Of a stretch of 64,000 nt of DNA, positions 46,865 to 57,658 are shown one piece after another. Source of the stretch: an uncultured Flavobacteriaceae bacterium. GTDB taxonomy: Bacteria; Bacteroidota; Bacteroidia; Flavobacteriales; Flavobacteriaceae. The DNA lies in assembly GCA_947494325.1 (NCBI GenBank), contig CANLUS010000007.1, positions 62,001-126,000 on the forward strand, in the 5' to 3' direction. A program made the position numbers and the translations under genes. The number at the start of each line of letters is the position of its first letter. The first letter of the stretch is position 1. The notes beneath the pieces are model-generated. The model saw only the letters and a list, made by a program, of their open reading frames with translations, was not told where the DNA came from and searched no databases.

Positions 46865-46872
46865 CAAAATTA
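46865..46872 (-). promoter_or_regulatory. Putative -7 element for ribF
   Basis: Minus-strand TAATTTTG matches TAnnTTTG, 53 bp before the GTG. A CAA (TTG on the minus strand) at 46894-46896 is a loosely spaced -33 candidate. Confidence 0.35.
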
Positions 46873-46947
46873 GGGATTCTATTTAGAATTTCTCAATCTA
46901 AAGCAGGGATTTTAAAATATTTAACAATAGAATTTATTATGCATGCA

Positions 46948-46977
46948 TTGTAAACATCAAAAAAAATTGTATTTTGC
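46948..46977 (+). promoter_or_regulatory. Putative promoter of the TonB receptor gene
   Basis: TTG (46948-46950), a 19-bp spacer and TATTTTGC (46970-46977), a one-base-short variant of TAnnTTTG. The leader would be about 25 nt. Confidence 0.45.
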
Positions 46978-47005
46978 GCTATTGTTAACCACTTAAATAA
47001 ACATT

Positions 47006-49780
47006 ATGAATAAACTTTTTACTATTGTTTTTGCGCTGTTTTTTGGTGCTACTATGTATGCACAAACGGTAGTTACAGGAACAGTTACCGATTCAAAAGA
47101 TAATCAACCTATACCGGGCGTAAATATACGACTTGAAGGTAAGTATATAGGTACTTCGACTGATTTTGATGGTAATTTTACCCTAGAAGTAACGGAACCC
47201 TTACCTTTTAAAATTGTTGTAACCTCTATAGGATATGAGGGTCAAACAATTGAAATTACAGAGAATAATCAAAATTTAAAAATTGCATTAGTAGAAGGTA
47301 CTCAATTAGACGAAGTGGTTGTCTCTGCTTCGAGAACACCAGAAAGTGTTCGTGAGTCTCCAGTAACAATTGAAAGATTTGGATTGAGAGAGATAAAAAG
47401 CGCTTCTGCTGCGTCTTTTTATCAGAGTTTAGAAAATTTAAAAGGAGTAGATGTTAATACAAGTAGTTTAACATTTAACTCTGTTAATACCAGAGGTTTT
47501 GCCACTTTTGCAAATACCCGTTTTGTTCAATTAGTTGATGGAATGGATAACTCTTCTCCTGCCTTGAACTTCGTTCTTGGTAATTTAATAGGTGTAAGTG
47601 AGTTAGACCTTAAGAGTGTCGAGCTATTACCAGGTGCTTCATCTGCCTTATATGGGGCGAATGCATTTAATGGTATTTTATTCATGACAACAAAAAATCC
47701 TTTCGAAGATCAGGGAGTTAGTGTTTCTGTAAAAACAGGACTGACTATTCAAGATGCCGGTGGAGATAACAATTTTTATGATGTTGGAATTCGCGCTGCA
47801 CATGCTTTTAGTGAGAAGTTCGCAGCAAAAGCAACATTTTCTTATTTACAAGGAACAGATTGGTTTGCTACGGATACAAATCAATATACACCAAACGAAG
47901 TTGGTCAGCCAGATTTTATAACACCTGCAGACCCATCTAGATTGGATCATGATGGTTTAAATATATATGGAGATGAAATTACTACGGCTGCTGCTGGAAC
48001 TACCTTAAGAGGTGTAGGTGAAAGTTTAGAAGCATTAGGTTTATTTCCTGCTGGAGCAGCAGCGTTATTACCAGCTGTGAATGTTGGAAGAACAGGGTAT
48101 AGAGAACAAGATTTAACAGATTATGAAGCACAAAGTATCAAAGCTGACTTTTCTTTAAATTATAGACCCTTTGAAAATGATATAGAGGTTATTTGGAATT
48201 CAAGATTAGGACAAGGTGGTTCGATTTATCAAGGAGCTAATAGATATCAGTTAAGAAATTTCTTTATCCAACAGCACAAATTAGAAGTAAAAGGTAAAGA
48301 CTTCTTTTTAAGAGGTTACAAAACAGCCGAAACTGCTGGAGATTCTTATGATATGCGTTTTACTGGAATCAATATGAACAGAGTAAACGCTACGGAGTGG
48401 TTCGGAACCTATGCAGGAGGCTATTTAAATACGATCTTAGCTGGTGGTACTGACGAACAAGGTCATGCAAATGGTAGAATAGCCGCAGATGCTGCTTTTA
48501 GACCAAACCCAGGGACACCAGAATTTCAAGAATTATTTGAACAAGTAACGAATGATCCTGATGTATCAACTGGATCAAAGTTTTTAGATAATACTAGCTC
48601 GACGGTAGTTGAAGGAAATTATAATTTTTCTAGCCTATTAAATGAGGCAGCTGATATACAAGTTGGTGGATCTTACAAACAATATTCGTTAGATTCTCAA
48701 GGAACTATATTTACAGATTTTGACGGCCCAATCGAATATAGTGAGTATGGAGCGTATGTTCAAGCTAGTAAAAAGTTTGCTGATGAAAGATTAAAATTAA
48801 CAGCTTCTTTCCGTTATGATAAAAATGACTTTTTTGATGCAAATATTTCTCCAAGAGCATCTATAGTATATGCTGCTGGTGAAAATAGAAATCATAACTT
48901 TAGAGCTTCTTATCAAACAGGTTTTAGAAATCCTGATACACAATCATTGTTTATCGGTTTTAACGTAGGACGTGCAATTCTAGTGGGTTCTTCGCCGGAT
49001 AACTTAGACAGAAGATTACCAGGTACAGCATTAACAGGAAATGATATATACTTTGATTCTTATTCAGCTCAATCAGTTGGTGAGTTTGCAGCAACGGGAG
49101 ACCCAAGTCGTTTACAAGCAGTAACTACAGATTTGGTACAGCCAGAGAAAGTGACGGCCTATGATGTAGGGTATAGAGGAAGAATAGGTAAGTTTGATAT
49201 AGATTTAAACGGATATTATAATTCTTACGAAGGGTTTATCGCAAATAAATTTGTAGTAACTCCTAACACAGGTAGTACTGCTGATGCAACAGGTATTCAG
49301 GATATTGTTACTGGAAATACTACTGTTTTTCAAACGTATACAAATTCTTTGGCAGATGTTTCGTCATATGGATTCATTGTTGGGTTGAATACGAAGATTC
49401 ATGGATTTAGTATTGGTGCAAATTATACACTATCTAAATTTGATTTTGATCAATCTACAGATCCTGATTTTCAAGCAGGATTTAACACCCCTGAACATAA
49501 AGTAAAATTATCTTTAGGAAATGCGAACTTATTTGATTCAAATGTAGGGTTTAATATTAATGCTAGATATAGCACAGAGTATTTTTGGCAATCGACTATT
49601 GCAAATGCATTTGTGCCAGAGAGAACAATTTTTGATGCGCAAATAAGTTATACAGCAGCAAAAATTAAATCAGTATTTAAAATTGGTGGTTCGAATATCG
49701 GTGGTACCGAATATCAGAGTGCCCCAGGTACGGGAGCAGTAGGTTCACAATTTTATGTTTCTTGGATAATTAACAATTAA
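47006..49780 (+). CDS. TonB-dependent outer-membrane receptor
   Basis: The 924 residues comprise a signal peptide (to about Ala19), a CarboxypepD_reg-like domain (about 22-108, with GVNIRLEGKYIGTSTDFDGNF), a plug with the VVVSASRTPESVRESPVTIE box and LPGASSALYGANAFNG, and a large barrel ending in a strand with aromatic termination. It lacks the SusC-type signature and has no SusD partner. The next gene, 16 bp on, is an SGNH lipoprotein, so the pair may take up products of ester hydrolysis. The substrate is unknown. Confidence 0.93.
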   Translation: MNKLFTIVFALFFGATMYAQTVVTGTVTDSKDNQPIPGVNIRLEGKYIGTSTDFDGNFTLEVTEPLPFKIVVTSIGYEGQTIEITENNQNLKIALVEGTQLDEVVVSASRTPESVRESPVTIERFGLREIKSASAASFYQSLENLKGVDVNTSSLTFNSVNTRGFATFANTRFVQLVDGMDNSSPALNFVLGNLIGVSELDLKSVELLPGASSALYGANAFNGILFMTTKNPFEDQGVSVSVKTGLTIQDAGGDNNFYDVGIRAAHAFSEKFAAKATFSYLQGTDWFATDTNQYTPNEVGQPDFITPADPSRLDHDGLNIYGDEITTAAAGTTLRGVGESLEALGLFPAGAAALLPAVNVGRTGYREQDLTDYEAQSIKADFSLNYRPFENDIEVIWNSRLGQGGSIYQGANRYQLRNFFIQQHKLEVKGKDFFLRGYKTAETAGDSYDMRFTGINMNRVNATEWFGTYAGGYLNTILAGGTDEQGHANGRIAADAAFRPNPGTPEFQELFEQVTNDPDVSTGSKFLDNTSSTVVEGNYNFSSLLNEAADIQVGGSYKQYSLDSQGTIFTDFDGPIEYSEYGAYVQASKKFADERLKLTASFRYDKNDFFDANISPRASIVYAAGENRNHNFRASYQTGFRNPDTQSLFIGFNVGRAILVGSSPDNLDRRLPGTALTGNDIYFDSYSAQSVGEFAATGDPSRLQAVTTDLVQPEKVTAYDVGYRGRIGKFDIDLNGYYNSYEGFIANKFVVTPNTGSTADATGIQDIVTGNTTVFQTYTNSLADVSSYGFIVGLNTKIHGFSIGANYTLSKFDFDQSTDPDFQAGFNTPEHKVKLSLGNANLFDSNVGFNINARYSTEYFWQSTIANAFVPERTIFDAQISYTAAKIKSVFKIGGSNIGGTEYQSAPGTGAVGSQFYVSWIINN

Positions 49781-49796
49781 TAAATTAAGAATAAAA

Positions 49797-51326
49797 ATGA
49801 AAAATATATATAAATGTTTTGGACTGTTGCTAATCTTTGGTGGATTAGTAGCTTGTGAAATTGATGAGATAGAACCTAACTTACCTCCTGAAGCAGCAGC
49901 CTTGCCAGCTTTAGAAGCTGGAAGTTTAGACTTTTCTAAATATGTTGCGGTAGGCGCCTCTTTTACTGCTGGTTTTACAGATGGAGCGTTGTTTTTAGCA
50001 AGTCAGCAGAATTCTTTTCCTAATATTCTAGCACAACAATTTGCTAACGCAGGGGGTGGAGACTTTACACAGCCTTTGACAAATGATAATATTGGAGGCT
50101 TATTATATGGAGGTAATGTGATTCAAGGAGCTCGTTTGTTTTTTAATGGAGCTGGCCCAGCTGGATTGGATGCCACACCAACTAATGAAGTAACTAATAA
50201 ATTAAGCGGGTCTTTCAATAATATGGGCGTACCAGGAGCAAAAAGTTTTCATATACTAGCACCAGGTTACGGAAGTGTTCCAGGTGTACTAGCTGGTACT
50301 GCAAATCCTTTTTTTAGTAGATTTTCTTCGGGTGAAACAACGAGTATTTTGGATGATGCAATGTCTCAAAACCCTACATTTTTCACGTTATCTGAAATAG
50401 GAGGAAATGACGTTTTGGGCTATGCAACAAGTGGCGGTGATGGTACAAACCCTATAACACCTTCTGCTGGACCCGTTGGAGTTGGTTTCGATGCTACATT
50501 TGCAACCTTGGTAGGTGCGCTTACAAGTGGTGGAGCAAAAGGAGCTGTGACAAATGTACCTTTCATTACAGACTTACCACATTTTACAACGGTACCGCAT
50601 AATCCAGTACCATTAGATGCAGCGACTGCTGGGGCAGTGAATGCCGCATATGCAGCTTATAATCAAGGTCTGCAAGATGTGCTAGATGGTATTAATGCTG
50701 GTTTGATACCTGCAGCAGCGGCTCCAAATTTTGATCAGGCAGAAGTTGATAGAAGACAAATTAGTTTTGCAGCCGGAGAAGGAAATGCAGTGGTTATTGC
50801 AGATGAAACACTTTCTGACTTAACTGGAATAAATCCAGCATTAGTAAGTATGAGACAAGCAACTTCGGATGATCTACTCGTATTACCTAGTTCTTCATTT
50901 ATAGGAACGTTGGCGGATCCTAGTAATCCTTTAAGTGTGAATGGTGTAGCTATACCATTGGCTGATAAGTGGGTATTATTACCAAGCGAACAAGAGGCTA
51001 TTAGAAATGCAACTGTGGCTTACAACGCAACTATTGAAGCTGTGACAACGGCAAATCCTAATGTTGTGCTGGTTGATTTAAATAGTGTATTGACGGAAGC
51101 TTCTACAACTGGAGTAACGTTCGACAATTATAATATGACGACAGATTTAGTTTTTGGAGGTCTGGTGAGTTTAGACGGTATTCATTTAACATCTAGAGGA
51201 TATGGATTGATGGCGAATAAATTTTTAGAGGCTTTAGATGCCGGTTTCGGTTCTAATTTTGCAGCTTCTGGTTCAATGGCAAAAGCAGATGATCTTCCCA
51301 TAATTTATCCGGCTTCGTTACAGTAG
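49797..51326 (+). CDS. SGNH/GDSL-type hydrolase lipoprotein
   Basis: The 509-residue protein has lipobox Cys20 (LVAC). SGNH blocks are visible: Ser55 in VGASFTAGF (block I, with Ala for Asp), IGGNDVLGYA (block III Asn) and D460-H463 in LDGIHLTSRGYG (block V). It is expected at the cell surface as an esterase or lipase. Unusually, alanine-rich insertions bring it well beyond the 200-300 residues of classic SGNH enzymes. It is coupled with the TonB receptor and ends at a strong terminator. Confidence 0.88.
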   Translation: MKNIYKCFGLLLIFGGLVACEIDEIEPNLPPEAAALPALEAGSLDFSKYVAVGASFTAGFTDGALFLASQQNSFPNILAQQFANAGGGDFTQPLTNDNIGGLLYGGNVIQGARLFFNGAGPAGLDATPTNEVTNKLSGSFNNMGVPGAKSFHILAPGYGSVPGVLAGTANPFFSRFSSGETTSILDDAMSQNPTFFTLSEIGGNDVLGYATSGGDGTNPITPSAGPVGVGFDATFATLVGALTSGGAKGAVTNVPFITDLPHFTTVPHNPVPLDAATAGAVNAAYAAYNQGLQDVLDGINAGLIPAAAAPNFDQAEVDRRQISFAAGEGNAVVIADETLSDLTGINPALVSMRQATSDDLLVLPSSSFIGTLADPSNPLSVNGVAIPLADKWVLLPSEQEAIRNATVAYNATIEAVTTANPNVVLVDLNSVLTEASTTGVTFDNYNMTTDLVFGGLVSLDGIHLTSRGYGLMANKFLEALDAGFGSNFAASGSMAKADDLPIIYPASLQ

Positions 51327-51352
51327 ATAGGTAATAAAAAATTATACAAAAC

Positions 51353-51386
51353 AAAAAAAACCAGAATTTTATTCTGGTTTTTTTTG
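51353..51386 (+). terminator. Terminator after the SGNH gene
   Basis: CCAGAAT (51361-51367) pairs with ATTCTGG (51371-51377), with a run of A before it and a long T run after it. Confidence 0.85.
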
Positions 51387-51477
51387 TTTTTGACCTATTA
51401 GTTATACCTAAAATGCACGCATTTATTTTCTTAATTTTTTTGATACTTTTTATGTTATAAAATTAAAGAATAATATT

Positions 51478-51485
51478 TATATTTG
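51478..51485 (+). promoter_or_regulatory. Putative -7 element for atpDC
   Basis: TATATTTG matches TAnnTTTG, 72 bp before the atpD ATG. This is a longer leader than most in the window. The -33 box is weak. Confidence 0.4.
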
Positions 51486-51536
51486 CAGCGCGAAAAACAT
51501 GGTGTATCCGCACTTCTTTTTCGAATTAAATTTTAG

Positions 51537-53066
<1,530 letters not shown>

Positions 53067-53085
53067 ACATTAAAGACGAAACGAT

Positions 53086-53361
53086 ATGTTTTTAGAAATT
53101 GTAAGCCCTGAGGCTATTTTGTTTAGCGGAGACGTTGAAGCGGTTACAGTACCTGGTGTAGATGGTGAATTTCAAATGTTAGATAATCATGCACCAATTG
53201 TATCATTGTTGCAAGAAGGGAATGTTAAAATTAAAGGAGATATAACAATCTCAGATAGTTTTAAAGACAAATTTTCAAATGATGGAGCAGATACCTTGTT
53301 AGCAATTGCTTCTGGAACGATCGAATTAAATGATAATAAAATAATTATTCTAGCGGATTAA
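53086..53361 (+). CDS. atpC: ATP synthase subunit epsilon, short form
   Basis: Central stalk subunit of F1. At 91 residues it holds the N-terminal beta-sandwich domain (FLEIVSPEAILFSGDVEAV, GVDGEFQMLDNHAPIVSLL) but not the C-terminal helical hairpin that inhibits the enzyme in E. coli. Bacteroidota epsilon subunits are often this short, so the form is probably normal for the group. It is cotranscribed with atpD and followed by a strong terminator. Confidence 0.94.
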   Translation: MFLEIVSPEAILFSGDVEAVTVPGVDGEFQMLDNHAPIVSLLQEGNVKIKGDITISDSFKDKFSNDGADTLLAIASGTIELNDNKIIILAD

Positions 53362-53382
53362 GTTTAGAATACTTTAGGAAAT

Positions 53383-53415
53383 AAAAAAGAGCTTCTATTT
53401 AGAAGCTCTTTTTTT
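53383..53415. terminator. Terminator between atpC and rseP
   Basis: AAAAAAGAGCTTCT (53383-53396) pairs with AGAAGCTCTTTTTT (53401-53414) around ATTT. A and T runs on both sides make it suitable for both convergent genes. Confidence 0.9.
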
Positions 53416-53461
53416 ATTACTTATATATTTGATTTCAACAATGGTTGATTGATATTTTAAA

Positions 53462-54817
53462 TTAAAATTTACCCGTTATCCATCTATAGACATCATTCCC
53501 ATTTGCAAATAAGAGTAATGCCATTAAAATCACAAACCCAGTTACTTGTGCATATTCTAAGAATTTATCACTCGGCTTACGACCCGAAATCATTTCATAA
53601 AGTGTAAAAACAACATGCCCACCGTCTAACGCAGGAATTGGTAATAAGTTCATAAAGCCTAACATAATTGAAAGAAAAGCGGTAAGGTCTAAAAACCTTT
53701 CCCAGCTCCATTCACTAGGAAAAATACTGGCTATCGTACCGAAACCTCCCAAGGCTTTGTACGCACCGGTTTTAGGATTTAATATTTTTTTAAATTGTTT
53801 AATATAATCGGCTAATCTGTTATAAGCTTTATTAAAACCACCAGGAATCGCTTGAGCGAATGTAAAGGTATTTGTCTTTAGTTCATAGTACCCAAGTCTG
53901 CTCATTTGTTCAATGGGTAATCTGCCAAGAACAACGCCAATAGCCCCTTTCTCATTAACTTTTGCAATTATATTTTCTGTAACATCTTTTCTTTGGACTT
54001 CTAGTGTAATGCTTTGATTGCTATACTTTTCAAGGATAGATCCAACTTCATCATAATATTTGATTGGATTACCATTAATTGATGTAACAATATCATTTAC
54101 TTTTAGCTCACTAGCTTTGTTATGAGATGTATCGGGAATTTTCCCAATGAGAAACGGAACTCGAGGTGCAATAAATCGAACCTCACTTTTTTTCATGTCC
54201 GTAAGTTGCGAGATAAAATCGATAGGAATTTCCCTTTCTATGACTTGACCCGCTCTCTCAATTGTATAATTGCTACCTGTTATAAACTCGCCAAAAATTG
54301 AACCAAAACGTTCAATTTTTTCACCATCAACTGTTAAGATTTTATCCCCATTTTGCAGTCCCAAATCTGTACCTAGTTTACCTTGTACCCAAACACCATC
54401 TTTTAAACTCTCATTTGGTAGAAATTTTTCCCCCCAAATATTTAAAATCATAATGTATAAGAAGATACCGAGTATGAAGTTTACCGTTACACCGCCTAAC
54501 ATAATAATTAAACGTTGCCATGCCGGTTTTGACCTAAACTCCCACGGCTTTGGTTCTTCTTTAAGTTGCTCTGTATCCATACTCTCATCAATCATCCCTG
54601 CAATCTTTACGTAGCCTCCCAATGGAATCCATCCAATACCATATACGGTATCGCCAATTTTCTTTTTAAAGAGCGAAAATTTATAATCGAAGAACAGATA
54701 GAATTTTTCAACTTTCGTCTTGAATAATTTTGCTGGAATAAAATGTCCTAGCTCATGTAGCACAATTAATATCGATAAACTCAATATAAATTGTAATATT
54801 TGAATAAATGTATCCAT
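53462..54817 (-). CDS. rseP: Site-2 protease RseP
   Basis: An inner-membrane zinc protease, 451 residues, that cleaves anti-sigma factors and other transmembrane segments. HELGH (in VLHELGHFIP, about residues 21-25) is in the first helix and LPIPALDGGHV supplies the third ligand near residue 400. Two PDZ-like domains lie between (about 130-190 and 215-290). The sigma/anti-sigma target is not in the window. Confidence 0.95.
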   Translation of the reverse strand: MDTFIQILQFILSLSILIVLHELGHFIPAKLFKTKVEKFYLFFDYKFSLFKKKIGDTVYGIGWIPLGGYVKIAGMIDESMDTEQLKEEPKPWEFRSKPAWQRLIIMLGGVTVNFILGIFLYIMILNIWGEKFLPNESLKDGVWVQGKLGTDLGLQNGDKILTVDGEKIERFGSIFGEFITGSNYTIERAGQVIEREIPIDFISQLTDMKKSEVRFIAPRVPFLIGKIPDTSHNKASELKVNDIVTSINGNPIKYYDEVGSILEKYSNQSITLEVQRKDVTENIIAKVNEKGAIGVVLGRLPIEQMSRLGYYELKTNTFTFAQAIPGGFNKAYNRLADYIKQFKKILNPKTGAYKALGGFGTIASIFPSEWSWERFLDLTAFLSIMLGFMNLLPIPALDGGHVVFTLYEMISGRKPSDKFLEYAQVTGFVILMALLLFANGNDVYRWITGKF

Positions 54818-54849
54818 TAATTTTAAAATCTTAATATGTTAAAAACGCA

Positions 54850-54857
54850 CAAATGTA
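54850..54857 (-). promoter_or_regulatory. Putative -7 element for rseP
   Basis: Minus-strand TACATTTG, 32 bp before the rseP ATG. Confidence 0.4.
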
Positions 54858-54869
54858 CGCTTTTATGAG

Positions 54870-54877
54870 TAATTTTG
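54870..54877 (+). promoter_or_regulatory. Putative -7 element for the SCO gene
   Basis: TAATTTTG matches TAnnTTTG, 50 bp before the SCO ATG. It stands back to back with the rseP element. Confidence 0.35.
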
Positions 54878-54927
54878 TAGAGAATTAGATTCGAAAGAAA
54901 ACGTTAAAATTTATCATAACTAAGAGG

Positions 54928-55596
54928 ATGTTTAATTTTACTAAAAAATCGGTAACTACAGTACTATCGGTAGCTTTTATTTTTGTGATAGCAGTGGTTG
55001 TTGGGCATCAATTACTAAAGCCAAAAGAACGTTTGAATATTTATAATCCTTCAGATGTGAATCCGAGATTAGTAGACTTTTCTTTACAACATGTTAAAAA
55101 TGATCATAAAATTGCCGATTTTGAGCTCATCAATCAAAATGGAGAGACAATAACGCATCGAGAATATGAAGGCAAAATTTATGTGGCAGATTTTTTCTTT
55201 ACACGATGTGCTACCATTTGTCCGATTATGACGACAAATATGGCTGCACTACAGAATCATTTTATAGAAGATAATCAGGTAATGTTTTTATCGCATTCGG
55301 TGACTCCTGTAATGGATAGTGTGCCCATACTAAAACAATATGCTTTAGATAAAGGTGTTATTGACGGAAAATGGCATATTACAACTGGTAAGAAAAAGCA
55401 TATTTATGACTTGGCTCGTAAGTCTTATTTTGCTGTGTTAGAAGAAGGAGATGGTGGTGCTCAAGATTTTATCCATACAGAGCAGTTTGTCTTAATCGAT
55501 ACTAAAAAACAAATAAGAGGTTTTTACGACGGAACCGACAAAGAGGATATAAAACGTATTATTAGTGATATAGAACTCCTTAAAAAAGAATTATAA
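54928..55596 (+). CDS. SCO1/SenC-family copper protein
   Basis: The 222-residue protein has an N-terminal membrane anchor (about 9-28) and a thioredoxin-like SCO domain. The copper-binding Cys pair is in FFTRCATICPIM (CxxxC) and the distal His is in DFIHTEQFVLID. SCO proteins deliver copper to or maintain the CuA site of cytochrome c oxidase, or act in redox sensing. No oxidase genes are adjacent. Confidence 0.93.
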   Translation: MFNFTKKSVTTVLSVAFIFVIAVVVGHQLLKPKERLNIYNPSDVNPRLVDFSLQHVKNDHKIADFELINQNGETITHREYEGKIYVADFFFTRCATICPIMTTNMAALQNHFIEDNQVMFLSHSVTPVMDSVPILKQYALDKGVIDGKWHITTGKKKHIYDLARKSYFAVLEEGDGGAQDFIHTEQFVLIDTKKQIRGFYDGTDKEDIKRIISDIELLKKEL

Positions 55597-55627
55597 AGTA
55601 GTTGTACTCCTTAGATTACTTTTTAGT

Positions 55628-57655
55628 TTAAATTTTTGACAGTACCACCTTTTCCAGTTGCTTATTGATTATTTTTTTGTAAAAATCCTTTAAAAGACCG
55701 TAGTCATTTGGACTAATGATAGCGGTATTGATTTGAAAGGTAGATAATACTTGTAATTTATTATTATTTAGGATCGCTACAAATTTATATAAGCCCATAT
55801 CGTCTGGTAGAGCAAAGGCTTCATTTTCTGGTTTAGATTCTATAGAATAACCGTCAGGAATATTGATAGATATTGTATATTTTTCTTCAAAAGGAGCACC
55901 AAAATCTACTGGATAGGTACGCTTTTCTAATTTAAATGGGTTTTCTTTTTTAGATAAGAAAAGGAGTGGAGAGAAATAAATTTTAGACCCAATAATTTCT
56001 GCATGACTTTCTGATTCAAAAGCAAGCATATGCATTAATGATTTTCCAATATTATTTTCATTACTCACTCTTAAACCGGATATTTCAATGTTTTGATTTT
56101 CTTTCTCTAATATTCCAATTAAATCCTCTTTAGAAACACCATTATAATTGTTTCTATAATTTAGGGCGATTAAATTAGTATACATTGCTCTGGATGAACC
56201 CGTAATTAATGCTTGATCGTCTATTTTAGCATTTAAAAAAATACTTTTTGTTGAAGATTTCTTTGGGAATAAATTTACTGAATTTGACGTTCCGTCTTTA
56301 CGTATAATTTGACCTTGCCAATTTAATACTCGGAGGGGCAAAACGTTGGGTGCGCTATATTTTTCTGTGGCGTCGAGAAGTATTAATTCTCCGTTATCCA
56401 TTTCAATACCCGCGATAACATAATTATATCCTTGAGAGGTCGGAAATAAAGGAACACCGTTACCTCTTGTACTGACAAGTATAGGACTTGAATTTATATT
56501 TAAATAGCGTAAAATAGAGACTAAACTTAGATTGATTTCAGCAGCGTTACCAACTCCATTTTCATAGGCTTTTTGTACACCGTCTACCGTATATTTATTT
56601 TGATTGCCATTCCATTTTATTTTATTTTTAACGAATTGAAAGGCTTTTATTATTTTTTCATTTGATGTATCATTTTCATCAATAATACTTGTTAAGTCAT
56701 CAACATAGTGCTTTGTCTTGGCTAGCTGACTCCCGAAACTTTGACTTTTATTTATACCTATTGAAACATCTGTCCAGCTTGAATTAAAAAATTTTGGGGT
56801 ATCGTTTTTTGGTCTATAAGCCATTAGTTCAAAGGCGACTTGACTTCTGTAATTATCAATATTGTTAGTATAAGGTTCTTCTTGAAGGGCAGGGATATTT
56901 TTCTCAACACTAGCATAAACTCTTTCAAAAATATCTATGTCAGTGTTATAAGTTGAAGTTTTTCCTCCAACTCCACCTGGAGCATTAAGATCTTTTTTAG
57001 TTCTATAGGTAAAGTTTAAAGTTCTTGCATTTTTTGACTCATTTACAGTGACTGGATAAAAGTAGTTGGGTATGTACTTGAATTGAAAGAATTCGGGAAT
57101 CTTAATTTCAGCATCAATATATTTTACAGGAATTTTATGCTGAAAAGTGATGACATCAATATTTCCATAATAAGTAGATCGAATAGTATATTCCCACTCT
57201 ACAATACTACCCTCGGTAAGGTTGGGCATGGTGAATTTTGTTTGACTCCAATTCTCGTTTAGATTTTCATTAAATATTGCGCTACTTTTTAGTTTCGATT
57301 TTTCAACCTTATTATTTATCAAACTATATGTTGTTCCCTTGATTGAAACTTTTTCATCCACACCGCCTCGATAAAGATTAATCCTTTTTGTGGCCCAATC
57401 ATACCCCTCTTTGTTATATATTTTAATTCTTTCTTTCACTTTTGTGAATAATGTCCAGCCCGTATCACCATTGTAATCATAATATGTTCTTCTTTTTTTA
57501 TATACAATAGCGGCATTGGCGCTAGAATCTAAAGGGTAATACTTTTCTTGAAGTTCTTCCTTTGAAACTTTGTTTAATTTTATGCTTTGAGAAAAAATTA
57601 AATGAGTCGAAAAGAATAAGGCGAAAAGTAGAAAAGGGGCGATTTTATTTTCCAT
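55628..57655 (-). CDS. DUF3857/transglutaminase-fold protein, copy I (pseudo-catalytic)
   Basis: The 675-residue exported protein has a DUF3857 domain (roughly 65-260) and a transglutaminase-like core (about 285-440). The expected catalytic Cys position reads GNAAEINL, so Cys is replaced by Ala, and the expected His reads Tyr (GYNYVIAG); the Asp in LLDATE remains. It should therefore lack the classical activity. It is a near copy of the next gene and follows it by 3 bp. The role is unknown; peptide or polymer binding is conceivable. Confidence 0.85.
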   Translation of the reverse strand: MENKIAPFLLFALFFSTHLIFSQSIKLNKVSKEELQEKYYPLDSSANAAIVYKKRRTYYDYNGDTGWTLFTKVKERIKIYNKEGYDWATKRINLYRGGVDEKVSIKGTTYSLINNKVEKSKLKSSAIFNENLNENWSQTKFTMPNLTEGSIVEWEYTIRSTYYGNIDVITFQHKIPVKYIDAEIKIPEFFQFKYIPNYFYPVTVNESKNARTLNFTYRTKKDLNAPGGVGGKTSTYNTDIDIFERVYASVEKNIPALQEEPYTNNIDNYRSQVAFELMAYRPKNDTPKFFNSSWTDVSIGINKSQSFGSQLAKTKHYVDDLTSIIDENDTSNEKIIKAFQFVKNKIKWNGNQNKYTVDGVQKAYENGVGNAAEINLSLVSILRYLNINSSPILVSTRGNGVPLFPTSQGYNYVIAGIEMDNGELILLDATEKYSAPNVLPLRVLNWQGQIIRKDGTSNSVNLFPKKSSTKSIFLNAKIDDQALITGSSRAMYTNLIALNYRNNYNGVSKEDLIGILEKENQNIEISGLRVSNENNIGKSLMHMLAFESESHAEIIGSKIYFSPLLFLSKKENPFKLEKRTYPVDFGAPFEEKYTISINIPDGYSIESKPENEAFALPDDMGLYKFVAILNNNKLQVLSTFQINTAIISPNDYGLLKDFYKKIINKQLEKVVLSKI

Positions 57656-57658
57656 AAT

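Noticed and set aside
46850-46889. Short hairpin and ATTCTA/TAGAAT palindrome between ribF and the TonB receptor
   Set aside because: Short AT-rich repeats of this size are expected by chance at this GC content; no clear operator or terminator logic.
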